64,000 bases of DNA, taken from assembly GCF_022354825.1 (NCBI RefSeq), contig NZ_CP031168.1:6449501-6513500 (forward strand), read 5' to 3'. Source of the stretch: Paenibacillus sp. H1-7. GTDB lineage: Bacteria > Bacillota > Bacilli > Paenibacillales > NBRC-103111. The notes beneath the pieces are model-generated. The model made no database searches. It saw only the letters and a program-made list of their open reading frames with translations, and was not told the DNA's origin. Shown here in pieces: positions 44,155-53,262 of this stretch. A program made the position numbers and the translations under genes. The stretch's first letter is position 1; the number at the start of each line of letters is the position of its first letter.

Positions 44155-44694
44155 GGGGTTCGGGGGTTACGGGGGTTTCTGAGGTTTCAGGGGTTTACGG
44201 GGGTTCGGGGGTTCGGGGGTTCGGGGGTTCGGGGGTTCGGGGGTTCGGGGGTTACGGGGGTTACGGGGGTTACGGGGGTTACGGGGTTCGGGGTTCGGGG
44301 GTTACGGGGGTTACGGAGTTACGGGCTTACGGGCTTACGGGGTTACGGGCTTACGGGCTTACGGGCTTACGGGCTTACGGGGTTACGGGCTTACGGGGTT
44401 ACGGGCTTACGGGCTTACGGGGTTACGGGCTTACGGGCTTACGGGCTTACGGGGTTACGGGCTTACGGGCTTACGGGGTTACGGGGTTACGGGGTTACGG
44501 GGTTACGGGCTTACGGGGTTACGGGGTTACGGGCTTACGGGGTTACGGGGTTACGGGCTTACGGGGTTACGGGGTTACGGGGTTACGGGCTTACGGGGTT
44601 ACGGGGTTACGGGCTTACGGGCTTACGGGCTTACGGGGTTACGGGGTTACGGGGTTACGGGGTTACGGGGTTACGGGGTTACGGGGTTACGGGG
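44155..44694. repeat. Telomere-like G-rich microsatellite, TTACGGGG/TTACGGGC octamer array
   Basis: From 44311 to 44694 there are 384 bases, exactly 48 units of eight: TTACGGGG and TTACGGGC mixed, the first being TTACGGAG. Before it come TTCGGGGG units (eight bases) and TTACGGGGG units (nine bases), so the length changed at the left edge. Runs of four or five G every eight bases can form G-quadruplexes. All three forward frames are open only because the unit contains no stop. Confidence 0.95.
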
Positions 44695-44703
44695 TTTCCG
44701 GGC

Positions 44704-44830
44704 CTTCCGGGCTTACCTCCCAGGCCGTTCCACGCTTGCCCCTTTCCCCAGTTTGGGGCTTCCGGACTTTCCAGTTGCCGGAGGTGCCCGGCTTCCGGGC
44801 TTACCTCCTAGGCCGTCCCACGCTTCCCCC
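44704..44830. repeat. Direct repeat pair, offset 88 bases
   Basis: CTTCCGGGCTTACCTCC, then AGGCCGT(T/C)CCACGCTT occurs at 44704 and again at 44792. It flanks the octamer array on its right side. Confidence 0.75.
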
Positions 44831-45046
44831 TCCCGCACATCCAGGCTTCCAAGTTTGCCAGACTTGCCGCTCTTCCCGGGCTTCTACGCTTCACGCTTTC
44901 CGGGTTTACCACGCTTGCTCCACTTCTAGTCCACTGGTGCTTACCATTATCACGTTTAGCAGGTTTCCCCTTCCCTGAGCACCCCACCTTATCCTAGTAT
45001 CGCAAACGAGCAGCCACACTTCCCCATCTGCATCGTTCACAAACAG

Positions 45047-45072
45047 CAAAAAGCCGGCCATCCGGCCGGCTT
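45047..45072 (-). terminator. Terminator of the sugar transport operon
   Basis: GCCGGCC and GGCCGGC with a four-base loop, followed on the reverse strand by TTTTTG. Confidence 0.88.
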
Positions 45073-45082
45073 CCAATACAGC

Positions 45083-45910
45083 TTAATTCCACACTACGTC
45101 CTGCTCCACGAGCAGCTTCTTCAGCGCCTCAACCGCCGTCACGAACAGCTCCGGCCCGCTGTAGCCCTGGAACGTCTCCGCCGCCGACAAGTGCGGCTCC
45201 AAGGACATGAAGCCCGCATAGCCGCGCTGCTTCAGCTCCCGGACAAGCTCGCGAAGCTCTCCATCCCCTTCGCCCGCAGGGACGACTTTTCCGCTGCCCA
45301 TCTTCGCATCCTTGATATGGATGTAATCAACGTAAGGGGCAAGCAGCGGATACGCTTCCGTCATCGGCCGAACGCCGCATTGGACGAAGTTGGCCGGGTC
45401 GAACGCGCCGCGCAGATGCGGAGAATCGCATGCTTGCAAAATATCAAGGCACCGCTCGCCGATATCGCCGTATATGTCCTTCTCGTTCTCATGCAGCAAC
45501 TGGGCGCCTTCCTGCTCGGCAATCCGGGTCAGCTGCTTCATCCGGTCCAGTACGACCTCACGGTAGTCGCCGGCGTCGTGTCCTTCAGGGATGAAGAACG
45601 AAAAGATGCGAATATAAGGAGCTTCAAAAGCTCGAGATAGCTCGATGGCGCGCCGGAAGCGGATCAAGTGCGGCTCAAAATCGTCGGTCACCGAGATTTT
45701 GCCAATCGGCGACCCGATGGAGGAGATCCGGAATCCCCGCTCATCGAGCCGTTTTTTGATCTGCGCGACCTCCTCGTCCGACAGATCCAGCACATTTTTC
45801 CCCCATACTCCGCGAAGCTCTATATGCGAGATGCCGACGGAAGCCATGACGTCCAGCTGAAGCTCCAAATCGGGTGAGATTTCATCGGCAAAGCCGGTCA
45901 GTGTAATCAT
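45083..45910 (-). CDS. Sugar-phosphate isomerase/epimerase family (xylose-isomerase-like TIM barrel)
   Basis: 275 residues. TIM-barrel markers are GFADEISPDLELQLDVMASVGISHIELRG at the start, the metal-binding Glu in LLHENEKDIYG (~141), FDPANFVQCG (Asp ~174), HIKDAKMGSGKVVPAGEGDG (His ~203) and the last Glu in FMSLEPHL. Family members include IolE/IolI and ketose 3-epimerases. It is the last gene of the ABC transporter operon, 21 bases after the binding protein, so it probably handles the imported sugar. Confidence 0.87.
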   Translation of the reverse strand: MITLTGFADEISPDLELQLDVMASVGISHIELRGVWGKNVLDLSDEEVAQIKKRLDERGFRISSIGSPIGKISVTDDFEPHLIRFRRAIELSRAFEAPYIRIFSFFIPEGHDAGDYREVVLDRMKQLTRIAEQEGAQLLHENEKDIYGDIGERCLDILQACDSPHLRGAFDPANFVQCGVRPMTEAYPLLAPYVDYIHIKDAKMGSGKVVPAGEGDGELRELVRELKQRGYAGFMSLEPHLSAAETFQGYSGPELFVTAVEALKKLLVEQDVVWN

Positions 45911-45931
45911 ATCGATTGCTCCTGTCTTCTC

Positions 45932-47233
45932 TTATTGATAGTCTTTCGCTTTTTTAACCAGCTCGTCGAAAGCGGCTTCCGGCGTCGTTTTGCCGAACAT
46001 CACCTTTTCTCCAATGTCCTTGTAATCTTTCGCCGTGAAATTGCTCCAGCCCTTCGCCCCTGGATTGAACGGCTGCGCATCAGGCGACACGTTCTTGATA
46101 AGCTCGATTTGCAGTTTATCGCTCGGAGTCAGTTTAGGCGTCATATAATCGAGAATTTTTTTGGAGACGGGAACACCTCTCGTTGTACCTAGAATGTCGG
46201 CCGCTTCCTGATCGTTGACGAACCAGTCGATGAATTTCTTGGATTCTTCAACATATTTGGAATCTGCGCTCACCGACCAGAACATGGAAGGCTTCAGCCA
46301 GCCGCTGGATTGCACGCCTTTCGGCTGCGTAACGAGCGTATACGTACCCGGCTTCACTCCGTCGTAGCCCGGGAATAGAGCGGCGAAGCTGCGTTTCATC
46401 AGAACCGTATCGTTGTTCATCAAATCCAGCTTGGCATCGGACTCTTTGTCCGTGCTTGCTACGTCCGGCGGAGGTACGACGCCTTCTTTTCTCAGGTCCG
46501 AATACATTTTCACATAGTTGAGCCATGTTTCTTTATCGAAATTGAACTTGCCGTCAACCGTAATCGGGTACCCTTTGCCCTGACTGATCTGGTATGCCGA
46601 ATACACGGTGTAATCCGATGTGGAGTCCATCAGCGCATACTTGTCTTTGCCGAGCTTCGCTTTCGCGTCTCTGCCGAATTGGAAATACTGATCCCATGTC
46701 CAGCCGTTGGCGGGAGGAGTGACGCCGAGCTTATCGACCGCATTTTTGTTGAATACCATGCCGGTGGCGTTATTGCCTAATGGAATCGCATACAAATTAT
46801 CTTTGTATTTGCCGGAGTCGAGCAGCGATTTGTCGATATCCGTAGTAGCGACGCCTTTGGACAAGTCCGCGAGCTGGTTTCGTCCCGCATATTCGAACAG
46901 CCATGCAGGGTCCATCTGGATGATGTCGGGAGCATTCTTCGCGGCAGCCTGCGTAGCTAGCTTATCCGCATACCCGTCGAAACCGCTGAATTCCGGCTCG
47001 AACGTGACGTTAGGGTGTTTCTTGGTGTAGGCGTCCAGCGCTTTCAGCGTGGCGTCGTGCCGCGCCTGCGAGCCCCACCAGACGATTCTCAGCTTCACCG
47101 GCTTGTCTCCGCCGCCCGCCGCCGGGCTGGCTTCGCCGCCGCTCTGTTTTGTTCCCGAACCGCATGCCGCCATGCTCACTGCCGTTAAGGCAGCCAAGGA
47201 CAGCAGCCCCCATGTACGTATCTGCTTATTCAT
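45932..47233 (-). CDS. Sugar ABC transporter substrate-binding lipoprotein
   Basis: 433-residue family 1 binding protein with lipobox MAAC (~23) and a Gly/Ser/Ala-rich linker. Conserved segments are LRIVWWGSQARHDATLKALDAY, APDIIQMDPAWLFEYAGRNQLADL and PLGNNATGMVFNKNAVDKLG. I choose ATG 47233, nine bases after GGAAGGGG. Partner of the permeases at 50843-52647. It belongs to a different subgroup from the two orphan lipoproteins in this window. Confidence 0.92.
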   Translation of the reverse strand: MNKQIRTWGLLSLAALTAVSMAACGSGTKQSGGEASPAAGGGDKPVKLRIVWWGSQARHDATLKALDAYTKKHPNVTFEPEFSGFDGYADKLATQAAAKNAPDIIQMDPAWLFEYAGRNQLADLSKGVATTDIDKSLLDSGKYKDNLYAIPLGNNATGMVFNKNAVDKLGVTPPANGWTWDQYFQFGRDAKAKLGKDKYALMDSTSDYTVYSAYQISQGKGYPITVDGKFNFDKETWLNYVKMYSDLRKEGVVPPPDVASTDKESDAKLDLMNNDTVLMKRSFAALFPGYDGVKPGTYTLVTQPKGVQSSGWLKPSMFWSVSADSKYVEESKKFIDWFVNDQEAADILGTTRGVPVSKKILDYMTPKLTPSDKLQIELIKNVSPDAQPFNPGAKGWSNFTAKDYKDIGEKVMFGKTTPEAAFDELVKKAKDYQ

Positions 47234-47340
47234 ATGAACTAACCCCTTCCTGTATTCAGTGCGTGCCCTGATAAATTCATTATAGTAAGGACGGGGATTC
47301 AGAAAAATGAGAGTAATGAACACATTTCTATCACTATTCA

Positions 47341-48948
47341 TCACAACGTTTTTTTGCCGATCTCGCTCGGATTCATCCCGTAATACTTTTTGAACAGTGA
47401 ACTGAAATAAGGCACGTTCTTGTACCCTACCTTTTCGGATATTTCATAAATCATGAATTTGCCTTCCAGCAGCAAGGCTTTGGCCTTCTCCATACGCACG
47501 CGGATCACGTAGTTGGTGAACGTTTCGCCCGTCGCTTTCTTGAATATCTGATTCAAATAATTGCGGGACAAATACAGCTGCTTGGACAAATCCTCCAGAT
47601 TGATTTCCTCGGAGTAACGGCTATGGGCGTAATCGATCATGAAATCGACGGCGTCCTTATGCCGGGAATTCTCGTTCCAGCCGCGGCTCGAGCCGATCAC
47701 GCGGATTTTGTCCTGCAGCCACTGCTTGAAATCGTCGATCGTAACGATCTTGCCGATCTCCTGCGCTACCGGGCTATCCGGGAACAGCTCGTCGAGCACG
47801 ATACCGGCCGTATGCAGCGAGTAGGCAAAAATCGTCCACAGCTCCGAGCACAAATACTGCAAATAAGCCGGAGTAATGGCCGGCATCTCGTGCAGCTGCT
47901 GCACATAGCCGTCGATGATGGAGCGCGTCGCCTCTTCCCTGGAGTAGACGATAGCTTCCGCCAGCTCCTGATAAAACTTAACCGGGCGTATGGCAATTTC
48001 CTCTCCTGCCGCCAATGTAGCGGAGTCGCCCTGGTTCGTAATCGTCTGCCGCAGCAAATCGAGGAAGGCTTCCTCCGTCGAGTTGGAAATTTGCTTCCAG
48101 TCCGTTTTGATACTGCCGATGCCGATCCGAATTTCAAGCTGGAGATATTTTCGGATGAAATGGACGATGCTGTCCCCTATCGCTTGCAGCTTGTGCACTG
48201 CTTCCTCCAGTGACAGCCCTTGCGTCATGTGGAATACAATCGCCGCATGGTGGCTGTGCAGCTCGACCAGCTCCGATTCCGGCCACTGCTCGGCCAGCAG
48301 CTCGCGAATAATGTTCGCTTGCGCAAAACGGAACAAATTCCAATCCGTCAGCGTCACGTTCGAGATGCGGACCGTATTCGTCAGCTCGATCCCCATAACC
48401 GCGTGGCTTCGCTGCTGCCAGTAAGCTTTGCCGGACAGCTTCAGGCTTTCGTCCGCCACCGCTTTGTCGAACGTGCCTGTTACGACGGATTTCAGCCACT
48501 CCTTCTGCACGAAGGGCTCGTACATCATCAGCCGCCGCCTGACCTCTTCCTGCTCCAGCTTCTGCAGCTCCTTCGCTTCCAGCTCCTTGATGACGCGCTC
48601 CAGCACCGTGCGCAGCTCCTCCAGCGTCACCGGCTTGGACAAATAATCACTCACCTGCAGACGAAGCGCCTGACGGGCATATTGAAAATCCGAATAGCCG
48701 CTCAGAATGACGATTTCCCCGGAATACCGCTCCTCCCTAAGCTGCTCGATCATCTCCAGGCCGTTCATAACCGGCATATAGATGTCGGTGATGACGATAT
48801 CCGGATTCGTCTCCTTAATGACAGCCAAGCCTTCCTTGCCGTCCATTGCTTCGCCTACCCATTCGGCTTCCAGCTGTTCCCACGGGATGGACCGCTTCAT
48901 CCCCTCCAGCACTTGAAAATCATCGTCAATAATTAGGACTCTCCACAT
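47341..48948 (-). CDS. yesN: AraC-type response regulator, YesN-like
   Basis: 535 residues. The receiver domain begins MWRVLIIDDDFQVLEGM and has the phospho-acceptor Asp in DIVITDIYMPVMNG (~55) and Lys in YLSKPVTLEEL. A long middle region follows. The C-terminal double helix-turn-helix has INLEDLSKQLYLSRNYLNQIFKKATG and ISEKVGYKNVPYFSSLFKKYYGMNPSEIGK. It overlaps the kinase gene by 23 bases, so translation is coupled. It probably activates this operon when the transported sugar is present. Confidence 0.92.
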   Translation of the reverse strand: MWRVLIIDDDFQVLEGMKRSIPWEQLEAEWVGEAMDGKEGLAVIKETNPDIVITDIYMPVMNGLEMIEQLREERYSGEIVILSGYSDFQYARQALRLQVSDYLSKPVTLEELRTVLERVIKELEAKELQKLEQEEVRRRLMMYEPFVQKEWLKSVVTGTFDKAVADESLKLSGKAYWQQRSHAVMGIELTNTVRISNVTLTDWNLFRFAQANIIRELLAEQWPESELVELHSHHAAIVFHMTQGLSLEEAVHKLQAIGDSIVHFIRKYLQLEIRIGIGSIKTDWKQISNSTEEAFLDLLRQTITNQGDSATLAAGEEIAIRPVKFYQELAEAIVYSREEATRSIIDGYVQQLHEMPAITPAYLQYLCSELWTIFAYSLHTAGIVLDELFPDSPVAQEIGKIVTIDDFKQWLQDKIRVIGSSRGWNENSRHKDAVDFMIDYAHSRYSEEINLEDLSKQLYLSRNYLNQIFKKATGETFTNYVIRVRMEKAKALLLEGKFMIYEISEKVGYKNVPYFSSLFKKYYGMNPSEIGKKTL

Positions 48949-50701
48949 CAAACCTCTCCTCCGCCTCCTGTTTATTATGAATCTTCGGCAACCGGATGAC
49001 CGCGACCGTTCCTTGCGACTGCTCCAATTCTTCCCTATTATAAAGCTCCACACCGTAAGGCGCCCCGAAGTAGGCGGCTATCCGTTCCTTGACGTTTCTA
49101 AAGCCGTAGCCACCAGTCTTCCGCGGCTTCCGCTTATCCCAATCCGGGTCTATGCCCTTGCCGTTGTCGATTATACGGAATTCGATCTCCCGATCATGAC
49201 CTTGCATTTCGATGACGATCTCCCCGCTCCGCCTTCCGTGGAACCCATGAATGACCGCATTTTCGACGAATGGCTGCAGCGTCAGCCTGGGGATATACAG
49301 ATCGAGCAATGCCTCGTCGGTCTTGATGGTATAGGATAAACGGTCGCCCCAGCGAATTTGCTGAATTTGCAAATAGCTTTCCACATGGCTGATTTCGTCC
49401 CGTATCGGGATCACCGTCTCGCCGTTCGAGAGGCCGATCCGGAACATTTTGCCCATGAGCGACACCATCTTGCTAATTTTCTCCTGTCCGGATTCAATGG
49501 CCATCCAGTTCAGCTGATCGAGCGTATTGTATAAAAAATGCGGATTGATCATCGCCTGCAGCGCCTGTATTTCCGCTTCACGCTGCCGCTTGTGCTGTTC
49601 CTTCAAAGAAAGTAGCAGCTCGTCGATCCGCTCCATTTGCCTGCGGTAGCCATGGAACAGCGTGCCGAATTCATTGGTGTAATCCGTCGGCAGCATACCC
49701 GCCGGCCTGCTGGCAGGCAGCCTCCCCATAATCGAGACCAGCTGCCGGATCGGCTTCGTAAACTGCCGTGACAAAAATAAAGTAAAGAAGGATGCGATAA
49801 AGATCGCCGACAAGCCGATGGTCACCAAAATAAACGCCAGCTTCACGCTGCCGCGGACAATCGAATTCCACGGAGTTGCTTCGATGAGTACCCAGTCGGA
49901 CCGCGTTTTGTTCCAGACCAGGAGCGAATCCTCGCGTCCCGCCGCCGCAGGAAGCCGAATGCTTCCCGAGCTGTCCGGCATGCTCCGGATCCGGTTCAAT
50001 TCCTCGCCGCTTAGCTTGACTCCGCCAATTGAGGATATCGTCTTGCCTCCTGCATCCAGCAGCAGCCGGCTTCTGCCGTCGGTTCCACCCCGTATTAAGC
50101 TCTCAATCGCGGAGGCCTTCACATTAAGCACCAGCATGCCGTAATATTTGCCGGAATTGTTATATACCTTTCGCGCAAAGCCGATGAATTTCTGCGGGCC
50201 TGTATTCGTAGCCAGCGTATGCTCGGCAATCCAGGTAAAATCGTTATTCTGGATTTCCGGGAACCAGCTTTCGCCCGTGACCTGCCGAATATCCCTGAAT
50301 TGTACAGGCGCCTGGGAATCGGTCAAATCGGGATTTTCCATATACAAATAAATCGAGTGCACCATGGTCGTGCTGTACGTAATATTGGCGAGCATATTGA
50401 GCAAATCCTTTTTCCTCCGCAGCCGTTCGAAGGAGTCCTTCTCCAGCGGATCGAAGCCTACCGTATCGATATTCCGCGATGCCGCAAGCGACATCTGCTC
50501 AATCGACCTCAGCTGAATATCCAGCTGCTTGTTCAATTCGTTCAGCAAATCCTGCTGATAATAGGACGTATTGTTCACCAGCTCCCGGGACGTAATATGA
50601 TAGCTGATCCACGTAAATACCAGCAGCAGCACGGCAATACACGCGGCAAAGCTGCCAAAGAACAGCCGGTCGATACGCGTACGCTTAAACAGATTCGGCA
50701 T
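48926..50701 (-). CDS. yesM: Sensor histidine kinase, YesM/LytS-type
   Basis: 591 residues. The N-terminal helix (FFGSFAACIAVLLLVFTWISY) and second helix near residue 290 (LAFILVTIGLSAIFIASFF) flank an extracellular Cache-like sensor. A HAMP segment follows, then the His_kinase motif INPHFLYNTLDQLNWMAI (His ~387) and the ATP-binding box FRIIDNGKGIDPD and GGYGFRNVKERI. ATG 50701 behind GGGGG. It lies between the permease and regulator genes, the typical YesMN arrangement. Confidence 0.92.
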   Translation of the reverse strand: MPNLFKRTRIDRLFFGSFAACIAVLLLVFTWISYHITSRELVNNTSYYQQDLLNELNKQLDIQLRSIEQMSLAASRNIDTVGFDPLEKDSFERLRRKKDLLNMLANITYSTTMVHSIYLYMENPDLTDSQAPVQFRDIRQVTGESWFPEIQNNDFTWIAEHTLATNTGPQKFIGFARKVYNNSGKYYGMLVLNVKASAIESLIRGGTDGRSRLLLDAGGKTISSIGGVKLSGEELNRIRSMPDSSGSIRLPAAAGREDSLLVWNKTRSDWVLIEATPWNSIVRGSVKLAFILVTIGLSAIFIASFFTLFLSRQFTKPIRQLVSIMGRLPASRPAGMLPTDYTNEFGTLFHGYRRQMERIDELLLSLKEQHKRQREAEIQALQAMINPHFLYNTLDQLNWMAIESGQEKISKMVSLMGKMFRIGLSNGETVIPIRDEISHVESYLQIQQIRWGDRLSYTIKTDEALLDLYIPRLTLQPFVENAVIHGFHGRRSGEIVIEMQGHDREIEFRIIDNGKGIDPDWDKRKPRKTGGYGFRNVKERIAAYFGAPYGVELYNREELEQSQGTVAVIRLPKIHNKQEAEERFDVESPNY

Positions 50702-50842
50702 CGTTGTCCATTCCCCCTCGCCATCCCCGTAAATCGGTTACAAAACAGCAAAAGCAGGAAAAAAGCTGCCTGATACGTACGCAGCTTTTTCCAACTTTTT
50801 CATATCGTTAACCCCGCATTCGGGCTTATGTTCAGCCTTATT

Positions 50843-51688
50843 CTACCCTTTCACCGCACCGGAAGCAATGCCGTCCACAAAATGGCGCTGCGCCATGAAA
50901 AAGATAATAAGAGAAGGAATTACCGAGACGAGCGACATCGCCAGCAGCTGCCCCCAAGGCAGTGCGGACTGGCTGTCGACGAACAGCTTCAATGCCAGTC
51001 CTACCGTATACTTATCGATGGAGTTGATGTACAGCAGGTGGCCGAAGAAGTCGTCCCAATTCCACAGGAAACAATAGATCATGACCGTCACAAGCGCAGG
51101 CTTCGTCAGAGGGAGCACAATTCTCCAGTAGATGCCAAACCAGCTGCAGCCGTCCATTTTGGCCGATTCATCGAGCTCCTTCGGGATGGCTCTAATAAAC
51201 TGTACCAGCAGGAAGATGAAGAACGGTCCTCCGACGCCCCCGGCGAGCAGGTGAGGCACATAAAACGGCAAGTACGAATTGACCCAGCCCCAAGCATTAA
51301 ACATGATGTATTGAGGAACGAGAGTCACCTGCGTCGGCAGCATCAGCGTAACCATTAGAATGGAAAACCAGAAGTTTCTTAACGGAAAATCCAGTCTGGC
51401 AAAGCCGAACGCAACCAGGCTGCACGACAGCACCGAAGTAATAATGACGCCTAAGATCAGCTCGAACGTATTGATATAAAAATGCGTGAACGTATACTTG
51501 GGGATCGCCGTCCAGCCGTCGGTGAAATTACTCCACAGCCACGTCGTCGGGAACAGGGAAGGCGAGCTCATCTCATCGTTCGATTTGAATGCCGCTCCAA
51601 CCCACCATAATATAGGATAGATCATAACCAGGCTGAACAGAGTCATCAGCACGTGGGTGCGAATCGATCGTTTCGTAGTTGTATTCAT
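50843..51688 (-). CDS. Carbohydrate ABC transporter permease (MalG-like)
   Basis: 281 residues, six helices. The EAA loop that docks the ATPase reads ELDESAKMDGCSWFGIYWRIVLPLTKPA (~185-210). Its start overlaps the stop of the partner permease gene (ATGA). No ATPase gene is in the operon. Confidence 0.93.
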   Translation of the reverse strand: MNTTTKRSIRTHVLMTLFSLVMIYPILWWVGAAFKSNDEMSSPSLFPTTWLWSNFTDGWTAIPKYTFTHFYINTFELILGVIITSVLSCSLVAFGFARLDFPLRNFWFSILMVTLMLPTQVTLVPQYIMFNAWGWVNSYLPFYVPHLLAGGVGGPFFIFLLVQFIRAIPKELDESAKMDGCSWFGIYWRIVLPLTKPALVTVMIYCFLWNWDDFFGHLLYINSIDKYTVGLALKLFVDSQSALPWGQLLAMSLVSVIPSLIIFFMAQRHFVDGIASGAVKG

Positions 51689-52647
51689 CTTTTCCGGCTC
51701 CCTTCCGTCTCATAGAACACCCAGTATTTAGAGGAGGCAAAAATCAGCGCGGTAGCTATACCGATAATGACCAGCAAAATCCATGCCAGCGCGGAAGCGT
51801 AGCCCATGTCATAGCGCGCAAACGCCCGATCGTATAAGTACAGAGCATACATATAAGTGGAGTTGACCGGACCGCCTTTGGTTATGATAAAAGCTTGCGT
51901 GAACATCTGGAACGATCCGATCGTCTGCAGCACCAGATTGAAGAGCAGAACCGGGGAAAGCATCGGCAATGTAATTTGGAAAAACTGCCTTACCTTCGAT
52001 GCGCCGTCCACCGAGGACGCCTCATACAGCTCGGTTGGCACTTGCTTCAGCCCTGCCAGGAAAATGACCATCGAGGAGCCGAACTGCCAGGCGACAAGCA
52101 AAATCAAAGTGCCGAGAGCCGTTCCCGGACTGCTGATCCAGCTGATGCCCTGAATGCCGAATACATTTAATAGCTTATTGATAAAGCCGTCGATGCCGAA
52201 AATATTTTTCCACAGCACCGCTACGGCAATACTGCTGCCGATCAGGGACGGCAAGTAAATGAGCGTTCTATAAATCGAGATGCCTTTGATCTTCTTGTTC
52301 AGCAGCATGGCCACCATCAGGGCGCTGAACAGCTTCAGCGGCACCGACAGAACGACGAAAAGCAGCGTTACCTTCAGCGACTGGCGGAACGTATCGTCAT
52401 CCTGAAAAATGCGCTCATAGTTTCGCAAGCCGATCCACTCGGGGGTATCGAGCAGCGTAAACTTCGTAAAGGAGTAGTACATGGACTGAAACATTGGCCA
52501 TAATGTGAGCAGAAATAAGCCCAATAGCCACGGAGATATGAACAGATATCCAGCAAGCGGAGATTCCCATCGGCCTTTGAGGGAAAAGGAAAAGGTCCGT
52601 TTGCGGGCGGCTTTTTTCGCAGAAAGCGTTGTCGATTGTGTACTCAT
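51685..52647 (-). CDS. Carbohydrate ABC transporter permease (MalF-like)
   Basis: 320 residues, six helices after a basic N-terminal tail (KKAARKRTFSFSLKGRW). The EAA loop is ELYEASSVDGASKVRQFFQITLPMLSPVL (~210-235). First gene of the operon; start ATG behind AAGGTGGG. It forms the heterodimeric channel with the following permease. Confidence 0.93.
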   Translation of the reverse strand: MSTQSTTLSAKKAARKRTFSFSLKGRWESPLAGYLFISPWLLGLFLLTLWPMFQSMYYSFTKFTLLDTPEWIGLRNYERIFQDDDTFRQSLKVTLLFVVLSVPLKLFSALMVAMLLNKKIKGISIYRTLIYLPSLIGSSIAVAVLWKNIFGIDGFINKLLNVFGIQGISWISSPGTALGTLILLVAWQFGSSMVIFLAGLKQVPTELYEASSVDGASKVRQFFQITLPMLSPVLLFNLVLQTIGSFQMFTQAFIITKGGPVNSTYMYALYLYDRAFARYDMGYASALAWILLVIIGIATALIFASSKYWVFYETEGSRKR

Positions 52648-52691
52648 GGTAGCCCACCTTTTCTTAAAGAGTTTCCTTGTTCTTACTCAAA

Positions 52692-52719
52692 GTATAAAAG
52701 AAGGGGCAATTCTCTAAAA
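52692..52719 (-). promoter_or_regulatory. Candidate promoter of the sugar transport operon
   Basis: On the reverse strand TTTAGA, a 16-base spacer and TATACT, about 45 bases before the first permease gene. Weak -35, consistent with activation by the YesN-like regulator. Confidence 0.4.
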
Positions 52720-52832
52720 TGAGGGGAATGAACACTTCTTTTTCACAATCGAACAAGAAACGATTCACCAAAAGTGAAGACAACCATAGAGCGGCTTCTA
52801 AGAAAATCAGCTTTGCATCATGTTCCAGACAA

Positions 52833-52863
52833 CAAAAAAGGCTACCGGCCTATAGCCGGTAAC
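52833..52863 (-). terminator. Terminator of the small zinc-ribbon gene
   Basis: TACCGGC, four-base loop and GCCGGTA (with flanking GG/CC), then TTTTTTG on the reverse strand. Confidence 0.85.
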
Positions 52864-52919
52864 CTGCTGCGTACAACCAATTGCACTGCTTTGCGTAGGA
52901 GTGTATATGTATCGTCCTA

Positions 52920-53174
52920 CTACAGACGTCTTTTTCCTACAATAAACTTCTTGTTCCCCTTTTTCTTCACTACGGGCACATGCTTGTAGCTTCGAACCAT
53001 CGCGCCTTTGCACAACGGGCAGGCCGGTTTCGCCTCCGTTACGAATTCGCTGCGGATCCACGCCTTGCAGCTCGTTTCCTTACATTTCCAAATCTCGACC
53101 TGCTGCAGCTCTTGCTCCTGAGCGGGCTGCTCGGTCAGTTCCCGTGCTTGTTCATCTGAAGTCGTCGTTTGCAT
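52920..53174 (-). CDS. YdjO-related small zinc-ribbon protein
   Basis: 84 residues. An acidic/Gln-rich start is followed by two metal-binding pairs, WKCKETSCKAWIR and ACPLCKGAM, then a basic tail (VVKKKGNKKFIVGKRRL). This matches the YdjO group of small cold-inducible proteins of Bacillus, whose role is unknown. ATG 53174 lies after a GGGAGAACAGG site. Confidence 0.8.
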   Translation of the reverse strand: MQTTTSDEQARELTEQPAQEQELQQVEIWKCKETSCKAWIRSEFVTEAKPACPLCKGAMVRSYKHVPVVKKKGNKKFIVGKRRL

Positions 53175-53262
53175 TTTGAACCTGTTCTCCCTGTATCGTT
53201 CATTTTATAGACTCTTTATTATTATACAGAAGAGCGAGTTTATCAACCCCTGAATGCAAATT

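Larger units (their letters stand above)
43392..45046. other. 1.65-kb non-coding repeat region
   Basis: No gene supported. Left to right: three diverged ~97-base tandem repeats (43540-43815), a four-unit palindromic element (43816-43996), ~150 bases of unique DNA, a G-rich short-unit array (44155-44694) and an 88-base-offset direct repeat (44704-44830). The rest is C-rich with scattered 'GGGCTTAC' and 'CACGCTT' words. Confidence 0.75.

Noticed and set aside
44311-44694. Possible CRISPR array
   Set aside because: Units are eight bases with no spacers; this is a microsatellite.
44119-44811. A 230-codon frame with Gly-rich collagen-like repeats
   Set aside because: It arises from the TTACGGGG array, which lacks stops in every forward frame; no ribosome site or family match.
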